Origin: Paenibacillus paridis
GTDB taxonomy: Bacteria; Bacillota; Bacilli; Paenibacillales; Paenibacillaceae
Length of the DNA: 64,000 nt
Direction of reading: 5' to 3'
Assembly: GCF_006345825.1 (NCBI RefSeq)
Contig: NZ_VCIX01000053.1
Location: 1 to 64,000 of the forward strand
The translations under genes were made by a program, and so were the position numbers. Shown piece after piece: positions 30,022-38,228 of this stretch (the first letter of the stretch is position 1; each line of letters begins with the position of its first letter). The notes beneath the pieces were generated by a model. It searched no databases. It was not told the origin of the DNA and saw nothing but the letters and a program-made list of their open reading frames with translations.

Positions 30022-30435
30022 ATGCAAAAATTATATACGGCTACAGTAACGGCAACAGGCGGACGGGATGGCAAGCTGGTATCCAGCGACAATATTTTGA
30101 ATGTAGACGTACGAGCACCTAAAGAGCTTGGCGGTCAAGGAGGAGCGACGAACCCAGAGCAGCTTTTTGCAGGGGGGTATGCTGCATGTTTCGAGAGTGC
30201 GCTTAACGTTGTCAGCCGCATGAAAAAGGTTAAGGTAGAGAAAACAGAGGTCACGGCTCACGTTACGCTCGGTAAGGATGATGGCGGCGGATACGAGCTT
30301 GGAGTGAAGCTGGATATTTCGATTGCAGGCGTTGAGCCTGATTTGGCTAAAGAGTTGGTTGAAGCTGCCCATCAGGTATGTCCTTATTCAAGAGCTACTC
30401 GTGGAAACATTCAGGTAGAGCTAAATTTGATTTAA
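30022..30435 (+). CDS. ohr: Organic hydroperoxide resistance protein (Ohr subfamily of OsmC)
   Basis: Ohr reduces organic peroxides with a pair of reactive cysteines. Both are in their family contexts: Cys56 in GGYAACFESALN and Cys120 in HQVCPYSRATRGN. The start MQKLYTATVTATGGRDGK and NPEQLFA are also typical, and the 137-residue length is standard. The ATG lies behind ATCGGAGGAA. It is monocistronic, with a strong sigma-A promoter and a terminator shared with the convergent racemase gene. Confidence 0.96.
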   Translation: MQKLYTATVTATGGRDGKLVSSDNILNVDVRAPKELGGQGGATNPEQLFAGGYAACFESALNVVSRMKKVKVEKTEVTAHVTLGKDDGGGYELGVKLDISIAGVEPDLAKELVEAAHQVCPYSRATRGNIQVELNLI

Positions 30436-30463
30436 ACCAGCATCGATCTTTGCATGAAAAAAA

Positions 30464-30493
30464 ACGCCAGAGAATCTTCCTCTGGCGTTTTTA
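30464..30493. terminator. Bidirectional terminator
   Basis: ACGCCAGAG pairs with CTCTGGCGT with T/A-runs on both sides, between ohr and the convergent racemase gene. Confidence 0.92.
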
Positions 30494-30537
30494 TGTGCAT
30501 TCTTGTCTAATCATAATTTGTGTAAGCATACCTAGTG

Positions 30538-31251
30538 TTATAGGGTAATACTTTTTTTGCCGGAAAGCTCAATTGATTTTTGGACAAGCACGGCCATTGC
30601 GTCTACACAATGGTCTGAGACCTCACTTTGAATGGGGATACAAGATAGCTCCGTGCAGGCGATGATAACGCATTGGCACTGGTCATGATCAAGCAGGTGG
30701 CGAATGATCCCCTCAAATTCGGAAGGCTCAACAGGCAAATTGCGTTTAACCTTATTGTAAATGATGTCCATCACATGCTCCTGAATAGGAGCGTCAGGCT
30801 CATGGAGCTGCATTTGGTAATGATCGCAGCCTTTACGGTAAACACCGCTGCTGACCGTACCATTTGTGGCCAAAATACCGACTTTGCAATGCTCGCCATA
30901 CGTTTCATATATGACTTTGAGCGTCTCGTCGACCATATTAATGATGTTGATGCTCGTCATCTGCTGCATATCGTTATAGAAATAATGCGATGTATTGCAT
31001 GGGATAGCGATATTGGACACGCCGGCTGCTTCGAGCAGCTTCAAATCCTTGGCAACGGCTCCGAGAAAACGTGCGCCTTCATTTCTCAAAATCACACCCG
31101 TTCGATCTGGCAAAGTCGCATGATTGAGGATGACGATGTCAATATGCTCTTGATCTCGGTCTGCTGCGGTCTGTTCGATAATCATGTCGAAAAATACGGA
31201 TGTGGCTTTGGGACCCATACCGCCTATGATACCTAAGCTTTTAGCTTCCAT
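30538..31251 (-). CDS. Aspartate/glutamate racemase family protein
   Basis: This 237-residue cofactor-independent racemase has the two catalytic cysteines in the family motifs: Cys85 in NIAIPCNTSHYF and Cys199 in VIIACTELSCIP. The N-terminus KSLGIIGGMGPKATSVFF is typical of the aspartate racemase (RacX-like) branch rather than of MurI. The ATG at 31251 is preferred because the motif begins four residues later, although the ribosome site is weak (AGTAGGTT). It is the last gene of a minus-strand group with a C39 peptidase, AsnB and a MurE-like ligase, so the D-amino acid may feed a peptide or wall modification (inference). Confidence 0.9.
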   Translation of the reverse strand: MEAKSLGIIGGMGPKATSVFFDMIIEQTAADRDQEHIDIVILNHATLPDRTGVILRNEGARFLGAVAKDLKLLEAAGVSNIAIPCNTSHYFYNDMQQMTSINIINMVDETLKVIYETYGEHCKVGILATNGTVSSGVYRKGCDHYQMQLHEPDAPIQEHVMDIIYNKVKRNLPVEPSEFEGIIRHLLDHDQCQCVIIACTELSCIPIQSEVSDHCVDAMAVLVQKSIELSGKKSITL

Positions 31252-31291
31252 TGTCCAACCTACTTTTATTGAAGTGTTTATTTGAATTAAT

Positions 31292-32362
31292 TTAATTACC
31301 CACAATCATAGCATGGCTGCCCATTTCGTCATAGCTGTTGAAAAAAGTGTCTGCATCGTAGGTGACTTGTCCCTTGAGCGGATTCATGACATGCACGATT
31401 CCGTCCTCGTAGCCGTTTAACACCACGACATGCAGGTTAACCGGGGCCGAGTAGTGTTCGCCAGTGTCATTGAAGTACCAGGCATAATTGATTTTGGGCG
31501 GCGTGAGATCAAGCGTGATCCAAGTAACAACAGGAATCCCTTGATTGAGCTGCTCGATGATTTGTTCCCGCGTACTTCCGCTTATATCAGCGGTAGGTTT
31601 GCTGCGCCCAACAGCTTCAAAATAAAGGTTAGCCGCGTCAACAATGGGAGGGGCGAAGCTGAAAAAACCTCCCTTAAGCTCCCTAGGATTTCCCGCATAG
31701 GCTTTGTACGGGTCAGGGCCATAAAGCTTATTGTTCTTGGAGAAAAACGGCTGTTTCGGCAAATAAACATCTGCCATTTCTAGTTTATTAGCTTCATAGC
31801 CGTAGAAATTCAGAACAGCCGTTAACGAAGTGATCTCGCATCCATTAGGCAGCTCAGGCTTCTGCATGACCGTATCGACGTCGAGATAGACCTTCTTAAT
31901 CACGACCGACCCGTCAGCAGCCATCTCATAATCCTTGATATACCCAGGCATCGGATTGGTAGCCGAGATCTCCAAGTTAGGTGAATCTAAAGTGAAGGAA
32001 TGCTCCTCTTCTGCTATAGGGTAAGGCCCGCTTACTTTCTGTTGTTTCATTGTATAGTCTGTTCCGTAATCAAGCAAACCTGACGTTGCTCGGCCCGTCG
32101 CATCGGTCGTAAGGGATTCGATAACCGTTGCGCCGGCATCTGCCGTAATCGTAAACACAGCGCCTGGAATCGGCTGTCCGGTTGCTTCAACCGTGTTGAC
32201 GATAGTTACGATGCCTTGCTTGATCTGCGGTGTCGGAGCGGCAGTTATTAGAGGCTGCTCCGTGCTATTTTTCTCTGTAGAATTAGTGTCATCTTTGTTA
32301 AACAAAGTATAAATGAAAAAAATAATACCTAGTAATATCAGTAGTTTTACGATTCTCTTCAT
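31292..32362 (-). CDS. Membrane-anchored C39-like cysteine peptidase with SpaA/Cna-B domain
   Basis: The 356 residues comprise an N-terminal membrane helix (LLILLGIIFFIYTLF), a SpaA-like Cna-B domain at about 50-132 (GIVTIVNTVEATGQPIPGAVFTI, DATGRATSGLLDYGTDYT) and a peptidase C39-like domain at about 155-356. Cys175 in LPNGCEITSLTAVLNFYG and His311 in NLHVVVLNGYED are the expected catalytic pair. The family cleaves peptides or proteins outside the membrane; the Cna-B fold is usually structural. It lies 40 bases upstream of the racemase gene and 84 bases downstream of asnB. The substrate is unknown. Confidence 0.85.
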   Translation of the reverse strand: MKRIVKLLILLGIIFFIYTLFNKDDTNSTEKNSTEQPLITAAPTPQIKQGIVTIVNTVEATGQPIPGAVFTITADAGATVIESLTTDATGRATSGLLDYGTDYTMKQQKVSGPYPIAEEEHSFTLDSPNLEISATNPMPGYIKDYEMAADGSVVIKKVYLDVDTVMQKPELPNGCEITSLTAVLNFYGYEANKLEMADVYLPKQPFFSKNNKLYGPDPYKAYAGNPRELKGGFFSFAPPIVDAANLYFEAVGRSKPTADISGSTREQIIEQLNQGIPVVTWITLDLTPPKINYAWYFNDTGEHYSAPVNLHVVVLNGYEDGIVHVMNPLKGQVTYDADTFFNSYDEMGSHAMIVGN

Positions 32363-32445
32363 GTTGAGTTCCCTTTACTGTATCGCTGTTTTAGGTGCTA
32401 CAGTGCGCAACGGGCTGAATCTGCCAAAGTATTGGCATCCCTCGT

Positions 32446-34293
32446 TCACGCTTGCTCGAAGAACGTCTTGTGCCAAATAAGGAATACGTACACCGTCCAA
32501 ATATATCTAGCGTAGTTTTGTTTACCCGCAAAGTGGCCATCCAAATACTTGAGCAGCTCATCCGTATGGAAGAAAAGCTTGGCCCGGTCGGAGACAAACA
32601 TCTCCTTTACGAGTTTATAATATTTTTCTTGGCGCAGCCAGTGCCGGATAGGTACGGGAAAACCGACCTTTGGCCTATTTGCCCATTCCTCTGGCAGCAC
32701 TTCTTTCGCAGCTGCGCGTAAGGCGTACTTGGTCTGGCCTTGATGAACCCGGAGCCCCGTGGGCAGTTTTGAAGCGAGCGCCATTACTTCTTTGTCCAAG
32801 AAGGGAACGCGCAGCTCAAGCGAATGAGCAAGGCTCATTTTATCTGCCTTAAGGAGAATGTCGCCGGGAAGCCAAAGCTTTAAATCGACATATTGCATTT
32901 TCGTAATATCGTCCTTGCCGCGTATCTGCTTATAAACCTGATCGGTAATGCTCCTGACAGAAGGTCCTTGCTTGTAGTCGTCTTTCAGTAAGGATAGCGC
33001 ATCCGCCTCGTCAAAGACATGGGCCTGTCCGATAAAACGCTCCTCTACCCGCTGTCCCCCTTTTTTGACGAAGGAGGTGATTCGGTTTTTGGGCAGCTTG
33101 CTGCTGATTAGGGAGAGCGGCCGCCGCACAACAAAAGGCAATTTCTTATATTTTTTCATTGCAGGTGTCGTATCATACCAATCGTACCCGCCGAAGATTT
33201 CGTCTGCCCCTTCTCCGGAGAGGACAACCGTCACATGCTTGCTGGCTAGCTCTGCCAGAAAGTATAGAGGAACGGAGGAGGGATTCGACTGAGGTTCATC
33301 CATATGATATTGAATCGTTGGCAGCATCTCGAAGCATTCGTCAGCCGTAACTAGCTTCTTATGGTTATCTATGCTCAAGATATCGGATAAATCCTTGGCC
33401 AGATTCGTTTCGTTAAAGTTTCCCTCATAGTCCTGAAAGCCGACAGAAAACGTTTTGTTTGGCTTCAATAAGGCCGTGATGTAGCTGGAATCAATGCCGC
33501 CGGATAAAAAGGAGCCAACCTTTACATCGCTGATTTGGTGATAATTGACGGAATCCTTTATCGTGCTTTTAATCTGGTCGACGTAGTAGGAAAGACTGTT
33601 CTCTTCCGCTTCAAAGCTTGCATTCCAGTAAGGCTGTATAGAAAGCGAGCCTTTGTTGTAAATCATATAATGGCCGGGTTTCAGTTTGTAGACCCCTTTA
33701 AAAAACGTTTCATCCATCACGGAATATTGAAAAGTGAGATAGGGCTTCAGCGCGTCCTTGTTCATTTCTTTCTTAAAGGCGGGCTGCTTGAGGAAGGCTT
33801 TGATTTCCGAACCGAATAGGAAGGATTTATCCGATGTGTTTTGAGTGTAATAAAGCGGTTTGATGCCAAAGTGGTCTCTGGCGAGGAACATCGTCTCCTT
33901 GTTCGTATCCCAGATAGCAAAAGCAAACATGCCCCGGAGCTTCGGAAGAAGCTCGACGCCGTATTCTTCGTAAGCATGAATAATAACTTCGCTATCCGTA
34001 TGGCTTACGAAGGTATGCCCTCTTTGTAGAAGCTCTTCCCTGAGTTCTTGGTAATTATATATTTCGCCGTTGAAGACAAGCACGCAGCTTTTGTCCTCGT
34101 TGTACATCGGCTGACTGGCCACCTCAGACATATCAATAATTTTCAAACGCCTGAATCCGAAAGTAACTTCTTCATCGGAGTAGATGCCGCCGCTGTCTGG
34201 TCCTCGATGAACGATGGTATCCATCATATCCTTAATGATGGATACTTGATCAACGTCCGGTCGACTGTCTGCAAATCCTACAAAACCGCACAT
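32446..34293 (-). CDS. asnB: Asparagine synthetase B-type (glutamine-hydrolysing) amidotransferase
   Basis: This 615-residue protein has an N-terminal Ntn glutaminase domain whose Cys2 nucleophile follows the start Met (MCGFVGFAD), with HRGPDSGG and FNGEIYNYQELREEL. The C-terminal synthetase domain carries the ATP pyrophosphatase loop SFLSGGIDSSYI and VVLSGEGADEIFGGYDWY. The start is ATG 34293, since only this places Cys at position 2; AAAGG precedes it. The family includes true asparagine synthetases and enzymes that amidate diaminopimelate in wall precursors. It lies 29 bases downstream of a MurE-like gene, which favours a wall- or peptide-amidation role (inference). Confidence 0.9.
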   Translation of the reverse strand: MCGFVGFADSRPDVDQVSIIKDMMDTIVHRGPDSGGIYSDEEVTFGFRRLKIIDMSEVASQPMYNEDKSCVLVFNGEIYNYQELREELLQRGHTFVSHTDSEVIIHAYEEYGVELLPKLRGMFAFAIWDTNKETMFLARDHFGIKPLYYTQNTSDKSFLFGSEIKAFLKQPAFKKEMNKDALKPYLTFQYSVMDETFFKGVYKLKPGHYMIYNKGSLSIQPYWNASFEAEENSLSYYVDQIKSTIKDSVNYHQISDVKVGSFLSGGIDSSYITALLKPNKTFSVGFQDYEGNFNETNLAKDLSDILSIDNHKKLVTADECFEMLPTIQYHMDEPQSNPSSVPLYFLAELASKHVTVVLSGEGADEIFGGYDWYDTTPAMKKYKKLPFVVRRPLSLISSKLPKNRITSFVKKGGQRVEERFIGQAHVFDEADALSLLKDDYKQGPSVRSITDQVYKQIRGKDDITKMQYVDLKLWLPGDILLKADKMSLAHSLELRVPFLDKEVMALASKLPTGLRVHQGQTKYALRAAAKEVLPEEWANRPKVGFPVPIRHWLRQEKYYKLVKEMFVSDRAKLFFHTDELLKYLDGHFAGKQNYARYIWTVYVFLIWHKTFFEQA

Positions 34294-34321
34294 AAGCAAT
34301 ACCTTTCATTTAATTTATTGT

Positions 34322-35803
34322 TTAATCCGCTGTCACATTTCTTTTTCGTTTGAGCTCTCTGACGATTTCAGCCTCATTGAAGGGAATTTCTGTTTTCCCG
34401 ATAATTTGCGAGGTTTCATGTCCTTTGCCCGCAATGAGAATGACATCGTCTTTCCGGCTAATCTCAATTGCGAAAGCAATGGCGTCTCTTCGGTCGACAA
34501 CCGCTTCGTATGCTCCGTCATATGCTTCTAGTCCTTCTACAATTTCCCGGATAATCATCGTATTGTCCTGCATCTTTGGATTATCCGAGGTAACGACAGA
34601 GAAATCCGCGAATGTGGCAGCTACTTTGGCCATCGCTCTGCGTTTCTCTACTCCAGACTCTCCATCCGCTGCATAGACCCCGAATACGAGGATAATTTTA
34701 CCCTTGGCAAAAGGACGAATCGTCGTTAAGGCTTTCTCTAGGCTGTCTTCCGTATGCGCAAAGTCAACGATGATTTTTGTTTCCTCATCCTGATACACGA
34801 CCTCCAGCCGGCCTTTGATGCCTTCAACCGCAGCAATACCATCTGCGATTTGCTGCAGGCTGAACTGATTGCAATAAGCGGTAGCAATAGCCGCCAAGCT
34901 ATTATATACGTAGATGGCGCCCGGGAGATTCACCTTAATGGAGATGCTGCCTTTAGGTGTATTTACTGTATAGGTGGTATAGTCAGCAAAATAGCAGATA
35001 TCCGTTGCAAAAATGTCAGCCTCTTGCTCGATGGCATAGGTCAGCAGTTTCGGCTCCTGATTTCTAAGACGGTCAATCAGAATTTGGCCGTGCTTATCGT
35101 CGGCGTTAATAATGTTATAGTCCGTAGTCATAGCGAATAATTTGGCCTTCGCTTCAAAATATTCCTCCATCGTATGGTGCAATTCCAAATGATCGGGCGT
35201 CAGGTTCGTAAAAATGCCTGTATTAAAGCTGGAATGCGCTACGCGGTTCAAATTGAGCGCATGCGAAGAAACCTCCATCACGCAATGTTTCGTGTGGGAG
35301 TCAATCATTTCAGCAAAGATCTGCTGGAGATTAAGGGATTCAGGCGTCGTATTTTTGTTAGCGAACACTTTGTCTCCAATAACGGTGCCAATCGTTCCGA
35401 TAATGCCAAGCGATGTTCCGGTCTGTTCAAAGATGGATTTTAGGAAATACGTAGTCGATGTCTTGCCATTCGTTCCGGTTATGCCGATGAGATTCATTTG
35501 CTCTGTGGGACGGTCATAGAAGTTAGCTGCAATGAGGGCAAGCGCTTCGCGCGTGTCGGCAACTTGAAGCACCGTTACGCCCGGCGCGACCGGCACGGCC
35601 TTCTCCAGTACGATGACTGCTGCGCCTAGCTCTATAGCTTTATCTATGTACCGATGGCCGTCTACGGTGAACCCGGAAATGGCAACAAATACGCCGCCTG
35701 GCTTTACCTCGCGGGAGTCATAGGCAACCGAGCTTGCTTCAGTATGTAAATCGCCTTGCACGAGCGTATAACTAAGATCTTTGGTTAGGGAGGTCAATAA
35801 CAT
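34322..35803 (-). CDS. MurE-like UDP-MurNAc-tripeptide ligase
   Basis: The 493 residues follow the Mur ligase plan: an N-terminal UMAG-binding domain (SSVAYDSREVKPGGVFVAISG), an ATPase domain with ITGTNGKTSTTYF (110-120), CVMEVSSHAL, TNLTPDHLELHHTMEEYFEAKAKLF-type motifs including the carbamylated Lys position, and a C-terminal domain with GKGHET. At the position that defines diaminopimelate-specific MurE (DNPR) it has DNPK (about 407-410). Housekeeping murE normally sits in the mra/dcw cluster, so this copy beside asnB, a C39 peptidase and a racemase may be an accessory ligase. The ATG lies behind a TGGAGCTGATCGT-type site. Confidence 0.88.
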   Translation of the reverse strand: MLLTSLTKDLSYTLVQGDLHTEASSVAYDSREVKPGGVFVAISGFTVDGHRYIDKAIELGAAVIVLEKAVPVAPGVTVLQVADTREALALIAANFYDRPTEQMNLIGITGTNGKTSTTYFLKSIFEQTGTSLGIIGTIGTVIGDKVFANKNTTPESLNLQQIFAEMIDSHTKHCVMEVSSHALNLNRVAHSSFNTGIFTNLTPDHLELHHTMEEYFEAKAKLFAMTTDYNIINADDKHGQILIDRLRNQEPKLLTYAIEQEADIFATDICYFADYTTYTVNTPKGSISIKVNLPGAIYVYNSLAAIATAYCNQFSLQQIADGIAAVEGIKGRLEVVYQDEETKIIVDFAHTEDSLEKALTTIRPFAKGKIILVFGVYAADGESGVEKRRAMAKVAATFADFSVVTSDNPKMQDNTMIIREIVEGLEAYDGAYEAVVDRRDAIAFAIEISRKDDVILIAGKGHETSQIIGKTEIPFNEAEIVRELKRKRNVTAD

Positions 35804-36121
35804 ACGATCAGCTCCATTCGAGTGGCCTATTTCTATGAGTAAGGACTATCTTCGCAGAATCTTCTTCGTATCTTCTTTGACGGCTTTGGGCGGCACAAGG
35901 TTGCCGCCAGTAGATTCTTGCTACGAAATCCATGGAATTAGAAGCGAAGGAGTGCTTTATGATACACAAAGGCACATCCCGACTTCCGAATTTATATTCA
36001 TTTCATCGAGCTTTATGAATTTTGTTTTAAATAATTTTACTTCATACCTACTTATAATACAAATGGATTTATCCTCATAAATGTGGACGTGAAGGGCTGT
36101 TTTCGCCCCATTCTGGCCGGT
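35804..36121. other. Leader region of the murE-like/asnB group
   Basis: No gene is supported here. On the minus strand it is the upstream region of the murE-like gene. It contains a 7-base inverted repeat GGCGGCA...TGCCGCC at 35888-35907 with a six-base loop and no T-run, plus AT-rich sequence near 36030-36060 that could hold a promoter. It is the natural place for a LysR operator. Confidence 0.45.
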
Positions 36122-36168
36122 AAAAAAGCAAAGAGCAGGTGCATAAAATGCACCTGCTCTTTGCTTTA
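36122..36168. terminator. Terminator of the LysR regulator gene
   Basis: A long stem (AAAGCAAAGAGCAGGTGCAT / ATGCACCTGCTCTTTGCTTT) with a three-base loop is flanked by an A-run on the left, giving a T-run on the minus strand. Confidence 0.9.
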
Positions 36169-36198
36169 GAATTGGATTGCCAATGCCATGATCATGAA

Positions 36199-37080
36199 TT
36201 AAAAGGCTTGTTTGATAAAGGTATAAAAGGATTGCTCAAGCTCGTTAAGCTTAGTGTTCTTGCGAATAACGAAGCCATTGCTTCTTTTAATCTGCAGGCC
36301 TGCCACAGGACGGGTGATAAGCTCGTCATTCGACAGGCTTTTATTTACGGCATAATAGGGAAGGAAGGCAATATGATCGCCACGCCGAACTTCATCCTTA
36401 ATGGCTTCGAGACTAGGTTTATGTACGATCTCAACGTTTACTTGACTCTGCTTCAGCGCTTGAATCAGGTTGGACTGAATAAAGTCGTTGTCAGGAACGA
36501 GCAGCCGCTTGTAATTCAAGTCTCTGGCATACAGCATCTTGCGCTTGTTCCAAGGGTGCTCCGGTGAAGCAACGAGCAGCATCTCCTCCACAAACAGCGG
36601 TTCAATTTCGTAGCCATCTTGAATGTAATCATCAGTATCGTAAAGAGGCATAATGGCAAAGTTGGTTCGTTTTTGCAACAGGTTATTTTGTAATTCGACA
36701 TAGTCGCACGTATGTAAATGGAACGATTCTTCGGGATATTTGTCGTTAAAGCGACTAATAAGATCAGGCAGCACATATGCGCCTAAATAGTTGCTGACAT
36801 AGATGTTGAGCGTCTGCGGAGCATCATGTTGAAGGCGATTGGCGGCTTCCTTGTACAAGGATGTAATTTTTAAAGCATATTCATACAAGATTCTACCTTT
36901 TTGCGTTAAAACAACGCTTTTTCCAGAACGGTTGAACAACGGGGTGCCATACTGGTTTTCAAGCTGCTGGATATGGTTGCTGACGGTGGGCTGTGAGGTA
37001 TAAAGGATCTTAGCCGTTTCCGTAAAAGAGCGGCAATCGGCCAGCGTCAAAAAGGTTTGAAGCTTATCGGCAGAACTCAT
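36199..37080 (-). CDS. LysR family transcriptional regulator
   Basis: The 293-residue protein has the LysR N-terminal winged helix: LQTFLTLADCRSFTETAKILYTSQPTVSNHIQQLE with FNRSGKSVVLTQKGRILYEYA. A linker helix and a two-lobed effector domain follow (NIYVSNYLGAYVLPDLI, FAIMPLYDTDDY, HIAFLPYYAV). The ATG starts the HTH directly. A strong terminator separates it from the downstream murE-like gene on the same strand, so it is not co-transcribed but is well placed to control that group. The effector is unknown. Confidence 0.93.
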   Translation of the reverse strand: MSSADKLQTFLTLADCRSFTETAKILYTSQPTVSNHIQQLENQYGTPLFNRSGKSVVLTQKGRILYEYALKITSLYKEAANRLQHDAPQTLNIYVSNYLGAYVLPDLISRFNDKYPEESFHLHTCDYVELQNNLLQKRTNFAIMPLYDTDDYIQDGYEIEPLFVEEMLLVASPEHPWNKRKMLYARDLNYKRLLVPDNDFIQSNLIQALKQSQVNVEIVHKPSLEAIKDEVRRGDHIAFLPYYAVNKSLSNDELITRPVAGLQIKRSNGFVIRKNTKLNELEQSFYTFIKQAF

Positions 37081-37394
37081 TAGGCATGCACTCCACTATA
37101 AATAAGTAATTAAGTTAAGTATATACTAATTGATTATGATTATCAATATCAATAAATATATGCTCACAATTAACTAGTCCTCCCTATGGTGTTGAGTAAA
37201 CATTACCAAATTATGATCGATTTTTTTAGTATAAAAGAACTATAAATTGGAATAAATGACTTCATTTTGTCGAATAATGCCCGAAAATTGTCTACGTCCG
37301 TCGACAAGTTTTTACAAACTCCTTATTGGACTCCGAGTATAATAGAACCATTACCACACGAGTGCTAGATAAGGAGCGTGCCCCGAAGCGAGCT
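37081..37394. other. AT-rich divergent region between lysR and the Spo0E-like gene
   Basis: No gene is seen. It carries the lysR upstream region, two Spo0A-box-like heptamers (TGTCGAA 37268-37274; reverse TGTCGAC 37300-37306) and a TATAAT (37337-37342) that fits the -10 of the spo0E-like gene. Confidence 0.55.
37268..37342 (+). promoter_or_regulatory. Promoter of the Spo0E-like gene with 0A boxes
   Basis: TGTCGAA (37268-37274) and an inverted TGTCGAC (37300-37306) match or nearly match the Spo0A box, and a consensus TATAAT lies at 37337. This arrangement would let Spo0A~P control a phosphatase that acts on Spo0A~P, a feedback loop (inference). Confidence 0.5.
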
Positions 37395-37589
37395 ATGGAC
37401 AAAAAACACTTGCTTAAACAATTGCAGTCGCTGCGGCTAAAGCTTCATGAAATAGCCGAAGCACGCGGCAGTTTGACAGATCCGGATGTTCTGGCGATTA
37501 GCGAAGAGGCCGATCAACTTATTGTTGCGTTACAGTATATACAAAGAAATGAGCTAACTCATATCACGATACGCCGCGACAATCTGTAG
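37395..37589 (+). CDS. Spo0E-like aspartyl-phosphate phosphatase
   Basis: This 64-residue two-helix hairpin protein belongs to the Spo0E family, which dephosphorylates Spo0A~P and delays sporulation. The first helix LLKQLQSLRLKLHEIAEARG leads to the signature LTDPDVLAISEEADQLI (family consensus S-x-x-L-D), and a second helix ends with LQYIQRNEL. ATG 37395 is chosen because a TATAAT at 37337 implies that transcription starts near 37349, which excludes the TTG at 37326. The ribosome site is weak (GAAGCGAG), so expression may be low. It stands alone, converging with tadA. Confidence 0.82.
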   Translation: MDKKHLLKQLQSLRLKLHEIAEARGSLTDPDVLAISEEADQLIVALQYIQRNELTHITIRRDNL

Positions 37590-37594
37590 GAATG

Positions 37595-38059
37595 TTATTT
37601 CTCCCGCAACCGACGGAAAAATTGCTTTAACAGAGACGCGCATTCCGGCTGTAAAATACCACTAGTGAGCTCCGTTTCATGGTTGAAACGGGGCTCTTGC
37701 AGTAAGTTCATGAGTGTTCCGGCACAACCGGCTTTTGGATCCGTTGTTCCATAAACAACACGTTTCACTCGGGATTGAACGATAGCCCCGGCACACATCG
37801 GACAAGGCTCCAATGTGACATACAACGTACAATCAAGCAATCTCCAAGCGCCGATGCGATCGCAAGCGTCGCGTATGGCCACCATTTCAGCATGCGCGGT
37901 CGGATCGAACTGCGTTTCTCTCAAATTGTAGCCTCTCCCGATTATTTCATTATGCCTGACGATAACGGCACCGATGGGAACCTCGCCGATTTCTTCTGCT
38001 TTTTTGGCTTCTGCGATGGCTTCCAGCATCCAATTCTGGTCTTCTTGTTCTCTAATCAT
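37595..38059 (-). CDS. tadA: tRNA-specific adenosine deaminase
   Basis: TadA converts A34 of tRNA-Arg(ACG) to inosine. The 154-residue protein has the zinc deaminase motifs HAE (His56, Glu58 in DPTAHAEMVAIRD) and PCPMC (Cys86, Cys89 in TLEPCPMCAGAIVQ), plus VPIGAVIV and the KAGCAGTLMNLL segment typical of TadA. ATG 38059 is selected because AAAGGAG lies nine bases upstream; an earlier ATG at 38095 lacks a site. Its start faces the divergent histidine kinase gene across a DnaA-box-rich spacer. The usual neighbours (SRP RNA, dnaX) are absent here. Confidence 0.95.
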   Translation of the reverse strand: MIREQEDQNWMLEAIAEAKKAEEIGEVPIGAVIVRHNEIIGRGYNLRETQFDPTAHAEMVAIRDACDRIGAWRLLDCTLYVTLEPCPMCAGAIVQSRVKRVVYGTTDPKAGCAGTLMNLLQEPRFNHETELTSGILQPECASLLKQFFRRLREK

Positions 38060-38122
38060 GCTTAATAACTCCTTTGAATGGTTATGAATATCCAACGAAC
38101 AAATATTCTGTTGTTAACATGT

Positions 38123-38216
38123 AGTGGATAACATTGTGGATAACTCGTGTGATATGCACATAAATACTAACATTTTATTCAGGGCTGTGCACAGCTTCTG
38201 TTGATAATGTGCATAA
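38123..38216 (+). promoter_or_regulatory. DnaA-box cluster
   Basis: Two exact TTATNCACA boxes (reverse complements at 38135-38143, TGTGGATAA, and 38208-38216, TGTGCATAA) and two one-mismatch boxes (38123-38131 AGTGGATAA; 38199-38207 TGTTGATAA) share one orientation within 94 bases. A further one-mismatch box in the other orientation (ATATGCACA) is at 38152-38160. They lie between tadA and a sporulation-type kinase gene. Confidence 0.6.
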
Positions 38217-38228
38217 GCTGTTAATAAA

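Noticed and set aside
35845..35919. A coding-like minus-strand stretch reading QESTGGNLVPPKAVKEDTKK, then ILRR and a stop
   Set aside because: It is preceded in frame by a stop, has no start with a ribosome site, and overlaps a 7-base inverted repeat; too short to call a gene remnant.
35781..36080. A 99-residue plus-strand frame between the murE-like and lysR genes
   Set aside because: It begins inside the murE-like start region, has no ribosome site and has low-complexity hydrophobic sequence at its end.
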